From Actinomycetota bacterium (GTDB lineage: Bacteria; Actinomycetota; Acidimicrobiia; Spongiisociales; ZC4RG35), in assembly GCA_022615295.1 (NCBI GenBank), contig JAKEHF010000174.1, positions 1 through 5,786 on the forward strand: a stretch of 5,786 bases of DNA. Direction: 5' to 3'. A program made the translations under genes and the position numbers. The stretch's first letter is position 1. Every line of letters starts with the position of its first letter. Positions 1-5,786 of this stretch are shown here, piece after piece. A model generated the notes under the pieces. The model was not told where the DNA came from. It ran no database searches and worked only from the letters and a program-made list of their open reading frames with translations.

Positions 1-141
1 GCTCGCGAGCGCACGGAACAGGCTCGGGCCCTTACCGAGCGAACCCTGGCCGATTTGCGTCGCATTATCGCTGCTTTGCGGCCCGGCGTCTTAGACCAGT
101 TAGGGCTGTTGCCTGCCCTAAACTGGATGGCCGACCACACG
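1..141 (+). CDS. Fragment of a HisKA_3-type sensor histidine kinase (dimerisation domain only, both ends missing)
   Basis: Frame 1 is open from the first base. Its translation has the second helix of a HisKA_3 dimerisation domain, with the blocks LADLRRIIAALRP, GVLDQLGLLPAL and NWMADH. This order (a helix ending in I-x-x-L-R-P, then LDxLGLxxAL and a W-helix) is typical of NarL/DesK-type two-component sensor kinases, which autophosphorylate and pass the phosphate to a LuxR-type response regulator. The phospho-accepting His lies upstream, outside the window. The HATPase_c domain that should follow is absent: after about base 140 the frame reads the antisense of the neighbouring coiled-coil gene as low-complexity L/R/T/G sequence, so the apparent reading frame to 837 is not real protein. 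The fragment uses TTA, CTA, ATT and GCT codons more freely than the other genes here, which suggests a different source. I am confident of the family for this short piece. The exact right boundary is uncertain by several bases. Confidence 0.72.
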
Positions 142-1677
142 CTCCGCGGCAAGACGCTCCGCCTCGGCACGCTCCGCAGCGAGACGTTGTGCCTCGGCAC
201 GCTTGGCGGCAACACGCTCGGCTTCCACGCGGGCCGCCTCCTGACGCTCCGCCTCGAGACGGGCCGCCGCCTCACGCTCCTTACGCTCGGCCTCGATCCG
301 GGCCGTCTCCGCCTTCTCCAGACGCTCCGCCTCGAGACGCGCCGCCTCGGCACGCGCCGCTTCCATCTTCTCCAGCTCGAGCCTCTTGGCACGGACCGTC
401 TCCATGTCACGTTGTGCTGCCGCCAGACGTTCCGCCTCGAGACGCTCCATCTGCTGGCGCTCCAATTCGAGACGCTCCATGTCCCGACGCAGGGACGCGG
501 TGCGCTCCTCGTCCTCGGCCGCCTTGGCGCGACGCTCGACGTCGAGGGCCTCGAGCCTTTCACGCTCGGCCTGGAGAGCCTTCATCTCGTTTCGGAACAT
601 CTCGGCCCGCTCGGCCTCGAGACGCTCGTGCTCCGACCTCTCCTTCTCGATTCGCGCCATCTCGAGACGGAACGCCTCGATACGTCTGGCGTCCCTCTCC
701 TCGGCCTCCCGACGCAACTGCTCGAGTCTCATCCGCTCACCCTCGAGACGCGCCCGCTCTGCGGCCAGCTTGGCCCGCTCCTCGGCGAGACGCTCCTCCT
801 CGTGACGGCTGGTAATGACGGGCATCACCGGGGTTAGCGGTGGCGGTCCTTGCGGGGCGATCTTGGCGGCCGGCTCCTGCTTGGCGACAACCGGCTCCTG
901 TGGGGTCTTCTCGACCTGGGTCTTGGCCGCGGCCGCCTCATCGGGACTCTTGGCTGCGGGCTCCTCCACCGCCTCTGTGGCGGGAGTCTCGGTTTCGGCC
1001 GGCTTCGGGGCCCTGGTTCGCGGCGTCGTGGACCGGGTGGGACTCTTCGAGGCGGGAGACTTGGCGGGCGACCTGGTCGACGTTGCCCTGGTTGCACTCC
1101 TGGGCCGTGACGACGGGGTCTTCTCGGCCGGCGTCTCCGTCTCGGCCGGGGTCTCTGCGACCGGTTCGGGCTCGGGCTCGGCGGGCTCGGGCTCGGCCGC
1201 GGCCGGCTCTACGGGGGTCTCCCGGGGTCGGTTGGGGGGTGGTGTGGCCACCACCGGAGGGGCCGGAGGCGCCGCCGGCTGGGTCTGCACCTGCGCCTGC
1301 GCCCTGAGGTTGGCCTCCATGGCGTCCTTCAGCTCCTGGATGCGGGACGGTTTGGAGCCGTTTCTCGACTTCCGGACCGCGATGGCGCGATGAGGGGCGC
1401 GCATTGTCTTGAACCGGGCCCAGACCTCGGCCATGTGCTCGACACCGCGGTAGGCGAAGTCGATGGGCTCGTCGGCGATGAAGGTGACCTCCTCACCGTC
1501 GAGCTCGAGCTGGAACGCCGCCGAGATGAGTCGCCGCGCCCGGACGTCGTACAACGACCAGCATCCAAGGGACTCGCCGTCGAGGAGCACCTCGACCTGA
1601 CTGTCCTGGATAAGCACCGTCGCCGGAATACCCGGATGGTCTATCTCCGGGATACGTATCTGACCGCCGAACTTCAC
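118..1677 (-). CDS. Hypothetical protein: N-terminal globular domain, Pro/Ala/Glu/Thr linker, long charged helix; C-terminus probably truncated
   Basis: I do not recognise this 519-codon gene. Residues 1-120 look like a compact domain of mostly beta strands ending in a helix (strands around VLIQDSQVEVLL and EEVTFIADEPIDF, then a helix around HMAEVWARFK); a PH-like fold is possible but unproven. Residues 132-290 form a disordered linker rich in P, A, E and T, with a basic S/T/P/R/K patch at 190-226 containing SPAK and KSPTR motifs, flanked by acidic stretches. From residue 291 the protein is one continuous charged helix with repeated RLEAER and RLAAER units, either a coiled coil or a single alpha helix. 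There is no signal peptide or membrane segment, so it is probably cytoplasmic. The GTG start at 1677 has a good Shine-Dalgarno sequence (GAGGG, 7-base spacer). Native sequence appears to end near codon 513. The final VVGHPV and stop derive from the kinase fragment, so the true C-terminus is missing. A scaffold or cell-organisation role is only a guess. Confidence 0.75.
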   Translation of the reverse strand: MKFGGQIRIPEIDHPGIPATVLIQDSQVEVLLDGESLGCWSLYDVRARRLISAAFQLELDGEEVTFIADEPIDFAYRGVEHMAEVWARFKTMRAPHRAIAVRKSRNGSKPSRIQELKDAMEANLRAQAQVQTQPAAPPAPPVVATPPPNRPRETPVEPAAAEPEPAEPEPEPVAETPAETETPAEKTPSSRPRSATRATSTRSPAKSPASKSPTRSTTPRTRAPKPAETETPATEAVEEPAAKSPDEAAAAKTQVEKTPQEPVVAKQEPAAKIAPQGPPPLTPVMPVITSRHEEERLAEERAKLAAERARLEGERMRLEQLRREAEERDARRIEAFRLEMARIEKERSEHERLEAERAEMFRNEMKALQAERERLEALDVERRAKAAEDEERTASLRRDMERLELERQQMERLEAERLAAAQRDMETVRAKRLELEKMEAARAEAARLEAERLEKAETARIEAERKEREAAARLEAERQEAARVEAERVAAKRAEAQRLAAERAEAERLAAERVVGHPV

Positions 1678-1684
1678 CGCAACA

Positions 1685-1689
1685 CCCTC
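1685..1689 (-). promoter_or_regulatory. Ribosome binding site of the coiled-coil gene
   Basis: On the minus strand GAGGG lies 7 bases before the GTG start codon at 1677. This supports the GTG start, because no in-frame ATG lies near it upstream. The nearby ATG at about 1691-1693 is out of frame and followed directly by TGA. Confidence 0.6.
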
Positions 1690-1719
1690 ACATCGCCCCT
1701 GGACCCAATTGTGCTTGTT

Positions 1720-1748
1720 AACGATCCCATCACCAATTTGATTGTCAA
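1720..1748 (-). promoter_or_regulatory. Candidate promoter for the coiled-coil gene in the gcvP downstream gap
   Basis: The gap between the gcvP stop and the next start (1678-1755) is clearly more AT-rich than its surroundings. On the minus strand it holds a perfect -35 hexamer TTGACA at 1743-1748, 7 bases after the gcvP stop codon. The hexamer at the standard 17-base spacing (ATCGTT, 1720-1725) is a poor -10 match, and the better TAACAA is too far away. I see no terminator hairpin with a T-run after gcvP. The downstream gene may therefore have its own promoter, be co-transcribed with gcvP, or both. Confidence 0.3.
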
Positions 1749-1755
1749 GGGCGAA

Positions 1756-4566
1756 TCAACGATATGAATCGATCGGCGGACAGGCGCAGATGAGGTTCCG
1801 ATCCCCGCCGGCGCTGTCGATCCGGCCCACGGGCGGCCAGTATTTCGACCGACGCAGCCAGGGCAACGGGTAGGCGGCCTGTTCCCGGCTGTAAGGCCGG
1901 TCCCAGACGTCCCCAGTGACCTCCTCGGCCGTGTGGGGCGCCATCACCAGGGGGTTGGCCTCCGGAGGCCATTCCCCCGTCGCCACCCGGTCGGCCTCGG
2001 CCCTGATCGAGATCATCGCCTCACAGAAGCGATCGAGCTCCTCGAGGCTCTCCGACTCGGTCGGCTCGATCATCAATGTCCCGGCGACCGGGAAGGAGAG
2101 GGTCGGGGCATGGAATCCGTAGTCTGCCAGCCGTTTCGCCACATCCTCAGCGTCGATGCCCGTCTCCCTGGCCATCGGTCGGATGTCGACGAGACACTCA
2201 TGGGCGACATGACCGCCCGGCCCGGTGTAGAGCACCGGGTAGTAGGGGTCGAGACGTCTCGCCAGATAGTTGGCGGAGAGGATGGCGATCTGCGATGCCC
2301 GTCTCAGCCCGTCCGCCCCCATGAGACGGATATAGGCGTAGGGGATGGGGAGGATCCCAGCCGACCCGAAGGGGGCCCCGGAGACGGGGCCGATCCCGGT
2401 GGCAGGGCCGGCTTCGGCGACGAGGGGATGATTGGGGAGGAATGGGGCGAGATGGCTCTTGACCCCGATCGGCCCCACCCCCGGACCACCCCCGCCGTGG
2501 GGGATGGTGAATGTCTTGTGCAGGTTGAGATGGCCGACGTCGGCGCCGAAGTCCCCGGGCCGGGCCAGACCGACGAGGGCGTTGAGGTTGGCCCCATCGA
2601 CGTACACCTGGCCACCGTGGTCGTGGATTATCTCGGCCAACCTCCTGATCCCGGGCTCGAAGACGCCATGGGTCGAGGGATAGGTGACCATGGCGGCGGC
2701 GAGACGGTCGGCGTTGGCGGCGGCCTTGGCCTCGAGATCGGCCGGGTCGATGTTCCCCTCCGGGTCGGTCTCGACGACGACCACCCTCATGCCGGCCATC
2801 ACCGCCGACGCGGCATTGGTGCCATGGGCCGAGGCGGGGATCAGACAGACGTCACGGCCGCCCTCCCCTCGTGACGCGTGGTAGGCGGCGATGGCGAGGA
2901 GACCGGCCAGCTCTCCCTGCGACCCGGCGTTGGGCTGGAGCGATACCGCGTCATAGCCGGTGATGGCAGCCAGATGGCCCTCCAGGGCCCCGATCAGCTC
3001 GGTGTAACCGGCCGCCTGGTCGAGCGGGGCATAGGGGTGGAGACCGGAGAACTCACGCCAGGTCATCGGGGTCATCTCTGTGGTGGCGTTGAGCTTCATG
3101 GTGCACGACCCGAGAGGGATCATCGTCCGGTCGAGAGCGAGGTCCATGCCGGCGAGACGGCGGATGTAGCGAAGCATCTCGTGCTCGGACTGGTAGCTGT
3201 CGAACACCGGGTGAGTCAGATAGGGGGTCTCCCGGACCAGGTCGGCGATGATCCCCGTCTCCGGCTCGGCCCTCTCGATCTCAAAGACGTCGAGCAGGGT
3301 CTCCACAACCCGGTCGTCACAGGTCTCGTCGAGGGCAACTCGGACCCGGTCGGCGTCGACACGTCCCAGATTGAGCCCCCTCTGGATGGCCCGGGCATGG
3401 ACACGCTCGGCGGCACCGGGGACAGCCACCGAGATGGTGTCGAACCAGGTCTCGTGGGCCAGCTTCAGTCCCCCCGCCCGCAGTGACCCGGCGAGGAGGT
3501 CGGCCCGGCGGTTGATGTCGCTGGCGATCGTCTTGAGACCGTCGGGCCCGTGCCAGCAGGCGTAGAAGGCGGCCACCACCGCCAAGAGCACCTGGGCCGT
3601 GCAGACATTCGAGGTGGCTTTCTCCCTTCGGATGTGCTGCTCCCTCGTCTGCAGGGCTAGCCGATAGGCGGACCGTCCAGCAGAGTCGTTGGAGACCCCG
3701 ACGAGACGGCCCGGCAGGGCGCGGACCGACTCGGCGGAGCAGGAGATGAACGCGGCATGAGGGCCGCCGAACCCCATGGGGACTCCGAAACGTTGCGCCG
3801 AGCCGACCACGATGTCCGCCCCCCACTCTCCCGGCGGTCTGATGAGGGTCAATGCCAGCAGGTCGGTGGTTACCACCACGATCGTCCCGGCGTCACGAAA
3901 CCGTCCCACGAGCTCGTCCCGGTTCACGATGGCTCCCGACGAGCCGGGATAGGCGAGCATCACCCCAAAGGCGACAGCGGGGTCGGCCTTCTCGTCGAGG
4001 TCGGCGAGCTCGATCCCCACGGCGTTGGCCCTGGTGGCGACCACCGCCCGGGTGGCGGGATGGCAGTCGGGGTCGACGTAGAAGAGGCGGCCCTGGCCTT
4101 TATGGAGACGACGGGCCATGGCCATCGCCTCCGCCGCCGCCGTCGGCTCGTCGAGCAGGGAGGCGTTGGCCACCTCGAGCCCGGTGAGGTCGGACACCAT
4201 GGTCTGGAAGACGAGAAGGGCCTCGAGCCGTCCCTGGGAGATCTCGGGCTGATAGGGAGTGTATGCCGTGTACCAGCCTGGGTCCTCGAGCACGTTGCGC
4301 TGGATCACCGCCGGGGTGTGGGTGTCGTGATAGCCGAGACCGATGAGTGATCGGAGAACACGGTTCTTCGATGCGATGTCGTCGAGATGGGCGATCAGCT
4401 CCGGCTCGCTGAGGGCCGGGGGCAGTTCGAGCCTGGTATCGAGGATGCTGCTGGGAACGGCGGCTGCCACCAGATCGTCCAGGGAGGCGGCGCCCACCAC
4501 GGCAAGCATCTTGTCGATGTCTGCGGGGCGGGGTCCTATGTGGCGGTCTGCGAAGCTCCGGGGCAT
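1756..4566 (-). CDS. gcvP: Glycine dehydrogenase (aminomethyl-transferring), P-protein of the glycine cleavage system
   Basis: This is the PLP-dependent decarboxylase of the cytoplasmic glycine cleavage system. It releases CO2 from glycine and transfers the aminomethyl group to the lipoyl arm of GcvH. At 936 residues it is the fused single-chain form (usually about 950), not the split GcvPA/GcvPB type. N-terminal half: FADRHIGP near the start, YTPYQPEISQGRLEALL, and QTREQHIRREKATSN (306-320). C-terminal half: LGSCTMKLN around Cys488, HGTN at 581-584, and the PLP-binding lysine K684 in NLHKTFTIPHGGGGPG with its glycine-rich loop. The C-terminus is complete, ending in GDRNLICACPPIDSYR as in family members. 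The ATG at 4566 is supported by AGGAGA 4 bases upstream. It sits directly behind a glycine riboswitch, which fits glycine-responsive expression. gcvT, gcvH and lpd are absent from the window. I see no missing catalytic residue and no frameshift. Confidence 0.98.
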   Translation of the reverse strand: MPRSFADRHIGPRPADIDKMLAVVGAASLDDLVAAAVPSSILDTRLELPPALSEPELIAHLDDIASKNRVLRSLIGLGYHDTHTPAVIQRNVLEDPGWYTAYTPYQPEISQGRLEALLVFQTMVSDLTGLEVANASLLDEPTAAAEAMAMARRLHKGQGRLFYVDPDCHPATRAVVATRANAVGIELADLDEKADPAVAFGVMLAYPGSSGAIVNRDELVGRFRDAGTIVVVTTDLLALTLIRPPGEWGADIVVGSAQRFGVPMGFGGPHAAFISCSAESVRALPGRLVGVSNDSAGRSAYRLALQTREQHIRREKATSNVCTAQVLLAVVAAFYACWHGPDGLKTIASDINRRADLLAGSLRAGGLKLAHETWFDTISVAVPGAAERVHARAIQRGLNLGRVDADRVRVALDETCDDRVVETLLDVFEIERAEPETGIIADLVRETPYLTHPVFDSYQSEHEMLRYIRRLAGMDLALDRTMIPLGSCTMKLNATTEMTPMTWREFSGLHPYAPLDQAAGYTELIGALEGHLAAITGYDAVSLQPNAGSQGELAGLLAIAAYHASRGEGGRDVCLIPASAHGTNAASAVMAGMRVVVVETDPEGNIDPADLEAKAAANADRLAAAMVTYPSTHGVFEPGIRRLAEIIHDHGGQVYVDGANLNALVGLARPGDFGADVGHLNLHKTFTIPHGGGGPGVGPIGVKSHLAPFLPNHPLVAEAGPATGIGPVSGAPFGSAGILPIPYAYIRLMGADGLRRASQIAILSANYLARRLDPYYPVLYTGPGGHVAHECLVDIRPMARETGIDAEDVAKRLADYGFHAPTLSFPVAGTLMIEPTESESLEELDRFCEAMISIRAEADRVATGEWPPEANPLVMAPHTAEEVTGDVWDRPYSREQAAYPLPWLRRSKYWPPVGRIDSAGGDRNLICACPPIDSYR

Positions 4567-4570
4567 CGGG

Positions 4571-4576
4571 TCTCCT
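4571..4576 (-). promoter_or_regulatory. Ribosome binding site of gcvP, possibly sequestered
   Basis: On the minus strand AGGAGA lies 4 bases before the gcvP ATG. It could be masked in two ways: GGGTC (4592-4596) pairs perfectly with GACCC (4568-4572), enclosing the site, or TCTC (4581-4584) pairs with GAGA (4571-4574). Because no T-run follows any hairpin in the leader, control at translation initiation is more likely than transcription termination. The pairings are seen by eye; their use in the cell is inferred. Confidence 0.55.
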
Positions 4577-4620
4577 GGTCGAGATCGTCCTGACCCTTCC
4601 CCGCTGTCGTCCCCTTCAGC
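4577..4620 (-). other. Gene-proximal leader resembling a degenerate second glycine aptamer
   Basis: Two blocks echo the intact aptamer upstream in the same order and at nearly the same distance. CTGAAGGGGACGA (from 4619) matches CCGAAGGGGCAA (from 4680). GGAAGGGTCAGGACGATC (from 4600) matches GGAAACTCTCAGGCGATC (from 4659), and both are followed by GACC a few bases on. The offsets are 61 and 59 bases. The 5' GGGAGAG element has no good counterpart, and the CTCTC half of the helix has changed to GGGTC, so glycine binding by this copy is doubtful. It may be a ghost aptamer of the kind known beside singlet glycine riboswitches. A small CGCTG/CAGCG hairpin (4602-4606 with 4617-4621) is also possible here. 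Confidence 0.5.
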
Positions 4621-4712
4621 GATGCCTCAGCCGCACGGTCCGATCGCCTGAGAGTTTCCGGGAAGGTGTTGCCCCTTCGGCGCCCCTTTCTCGGGGCTCT
4701 CCCGCCGGCATC
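4621..4712 (-). ncRNA. Glycine riboswitch aptamer upstream of gcvP
   Basis: The minus-strand leader shows the conserved glycine riboswitch blocks in order: GGGAGAG (4697-4703), a hairpin CCCCGAGAAAGGGG, GCGCCGAAGGGGCAA (about 4669-4683), GGAAACTCTCAGGC (4646-4659) and GGACCG (4636-4641). GAGAG pairs with CTCTC. The outer P1 helix is supported by GATGCC (4707-4712), which pairs perfectly with GGCATC (4621-4626). Members of this family bind glycine and usually switch on glycine cleavage genes, and gcvP follows directly. Only one complete aptamer is present, with a decayed copy immediately downstream. The identity is clear from the motif set. The direction of regulation is taken from the family, not shown here. 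Confidence 0.93.
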
Positions 4713-4718
4713 TGTGGC

Positions 4719-4731
4719 GTCCCCGATGTTA
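4719..4731 (-). promoter_or_regulatory. Candidate -10 element and start site for the riboswitch-gcvP transcript
   Basis: On the minus strand TAACAT (4726-4731) fits an actinobacterial TAnnnT -10 box. Transcription would begin near 4719-4720, just before the P1 helix of the aptamer at 4712, which is the expected geometry. No convincing -35 box lies 16-18 bases upstream. The short space between the ychF stop (4770) and the aptamer leaves few other places for a dedicated promoter. Confidence 0.4.
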
Positions 4732-4769
4732 ACCCCTGTGTGAAGGGTGGCCGGTCTAGCGACGGGTCA

Positions 4770-5786
4770 CTAGGTGTTGAACCTGAACTCCACAACGTCG
4801 TCGGGTCGCATCACGTAGGTCTTCCCCTCGGAGCGGACCAGACCGGCTGCTCGGGCAGCCTGCCAAGAGCCCGCCTCGACCAGTGTCTCGTAGGGAACGA
4901 CCTCGGCGGCGATGAACCCCCTGGCGAAGTCGGTGTGCACCTCACCCGCCGCCTCCAGGGCGGTGGCCCCGCTGCTGATCGTCCAGGCCCGGGTCTCGTT
5001 GGGGTTGGCGGTGAGAAAGCTCTGCAAGCCGAGGACCCGATAGGCCACCCCGATGAGACGGTCGAGCCCCGGCTCCTCGAGACCGGCGACTGCGGCCAGC
5101 TCGGTGCGCTCCTCCTCTCCGAGCGCGGCGAGCTCGGCCTCGAGCTCGGCATCGAGGAACAGGGTCTCGGCGGGGGCCACCGACGCCGCCAACCCCGCCT
5201 GCCGCTCCTGGTCGGCGAGGACGGCGTAGTCGGAGTTGAAGAGGTAGATCACCGGTTTGGCGGTGAGCAGATTGAGGTCGGCGAGATCGGGAGCCGGCCC
5301 GACCATCTCCCCGGAGGCGATCCTGGCCCTCACCGCTTCCAGATTGTCGACCTGGGACGCCAAGGTGCGGTCCGCAGTCGCCTCCTTGGTGAGACGGGGA
5401 AGCCGGCGATCGATTGTCTCCAGGTCGGCGAGGGCCAGTTCGGTGTTGACGATGCCGATGTCACGGATCGGGTCGACGACGTCCTCGACGTGGGCCACCG
5501 ACAAGTCGTGGAACGCCCTCACCACGTGGCATATGGCGGCGACGTCCCTGATGTTGGCGAGGAACTGATTGCCCAAACCCTCCCCAGCGCTGGCCCCTCG
5601 CACCAGGCCGGCGATGTCGACGAAGCGCACTGTGGCCGGGGTCGCCTTCGCCGACCCCGCCAGCTCGGCAAGACCTTCGAGACGTCGGTCGGGGACGGGG
5701 ACCACACCGACGTTGGGCTCGATAGTGGCGAAGGGGTAGTTGGCAGCCGATACACCGGCGTTGGTGAGGGCGTTGAAGAGGGTGGA
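4770..5786 (-). CDS. ychF: YchF/OLA1-type Obg-family P-loop ATPase/GTPase, N-terminus cut by the window edge
   Basis: YchF is a cytoplasmic TRAFAC-class nucleotide hydrolase that associates with ribosomes and, unusually for its class, prefers ATP; it is linked to translation and stress responses. The frame is open from the last base of the window, beginning STLFNALTNAG, directly after the NVGK of the P-loop, so about 17-20 N-terminal residues are missing. The 338 codons present include NYPFATIEPN (5712-5726 for TIEPN), the G3 motif DIAGL (5604-5618) within DIAGLVRGASAGEGLGNQFL, a coiled insertion, and a C-terminal TGS domain with RAWTISSGATALEAAGEVH, HTDFARGFIAAEV and a VEFRFNT end, all typical of the family. 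The GTG codon at 5705 is internal, not the start. The G4 region reads NSDY (5226-5237) where the family normally has NxxE. The stop is 58 bases upstream of the gcvP aptamer, with no strong terminator visible between them. Confidence 0.96.
   Translation of the reverse strand, partial: STLFNALTNAGVSAANYPFATIEPNVGVVPVPDRRLEGLAELAGSAKATPATVRFVDIAGLVRGASAGEGLGNQFLANIRDVAAICHVVRAFHDLSVAHVEDVVDPIRDIGIVNTELALADLETIDRRLPRLTKEATADRTLASQVDNLEAVRARIASGEMVGPAPDLADLNLLTAKPVIYLFNSDYAVLADQERQAGLAASVAPAETLFLDAELEAELAALGEEERTELAAVAGLEEPGLDRLIGVAYRVLGLQSFLTANPNETRAWTISSGATALEAAGEVHTDFARGFIAAEVVPYETLVEAGSWQAARAAGLVRSEGKTYVMRPDDVVEFRFNT

Noticed and set aside
130..820. CRISPR-like or tandem-repeat array suggested by recurring GACGCTCC and CTCGAGACG
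   Set aside because: The spacing is irregular and in multiples of codons, there are no unique spacers of constant length, and the repeats are explained by the coding of a charged helix.
55..837. Long plus-strand open frame of 260 codons starting at TTG 55
   Set aside because: Only its first part (to about 140) is real kinase sequence. The rest is the antisense of the charged-helix repeats and reads as low-complexity L/R/T/G with no domain.
815..1393. Plus-strand 192-codon frame rich in Gly, Ala and Ser
   Set aside because: It is a shadow of the Pro/Ala/Glu/Thr linker on the minus strand. It has no ribosome binding site or recognisable domain, and the minus frame has a clear start signal and a plausible folded N-terminus.
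1933..2874. Plus-strand 313-codon frame opposite gcvP
   Set aside because: It lies entirely antisense to well-conserved GcvP sequence including the PLP lysine region. Its composition is typical of a GC-rich shadow frame.
4732..4749. Possible terminator after ychF (ACCCT/AGGGGT hairpin on the minus strand)
   Set aside because: The stem is only about five pairs with one G-U, no T-run follows, and it abuts the candidate -10 box. Evidence is too weak to call.
4770..5705. Taking GTG 5705 as the start of ychF
   Set aside because: The frame continues upstream to the window edge with unmistakable YchF sequence (STLFNALTNAG, YPFATIEPN), so the codon is internal.

Overview
The window looks like chromosomal DNA of a high-GC Gram-positive bacterium. 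The best guess is Actinomycetota, possibly an Acidimicrobiia-like lineage. The reasons are the strongly GC-biased third codon positions, a fused single-chain glycine dehydrogenase, and a YchF whose GTPase and TGS regions resemble actinobacterial YchF as I recall it. This placement comes from reading alone, not from a search.

Layout, reading the minus strand in its direction of transcription (right to left). At the right edge is ychF (4770-5786, cut by the window edge just inside its P-loop). A short intergenic region follows with a candidate -10 box and a clear glycine riboswitch aptamer (4621-4712). The leader after the aptamer (4577-4620) looks like a decayed second aptamer and carries the ribosome binding site. 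Next is a full-length gcvP (1756-4566). A 78-base AT-richer gap (1678-1755) has a TTGACA box and a Shine-Dalgarno site. The last minus-strand gene (118-1677) is an unrecognised protein with an N-terminal globular domain, a Pro/Ala/Glu/Thr linker with a basic patch, and a long charged helix rich in R-L-E-A-E-R.

The left end (about 1-140) does not belong to that gene. On the plus strand it encodes a piece of a HisKA_3-type sensor histidine kinase dimerisation domain. That piece stops abruptly in the middle of the domain, where the antisense of the coiled-coil gene begins. The two truncated genes meet head-on at about 135-145, so the minus-strand stop codon at 118-120 is probably borrowed from kinase DNA. 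An assembly chimera or a real rearrangement could explain this.

How the parts work together: the riboswitch most likely couples gcvP expression to glycine, so that the P-protein of the glycine cleavage system is made when glycine is abundant. No gcvT, gcvH or lpd is present here, so those subunits must be encoded elsewhere. ychF and the coiled-coil gene share the strand but show no functional link to glycine metabolism. I see no CRISPR array, tRNA, rRNA, transposase or phage gene. The most unusual points are the vestigial second aptamer, the chimeric left end, the coiled-coil protein, and an altered G4 motif in YchF.
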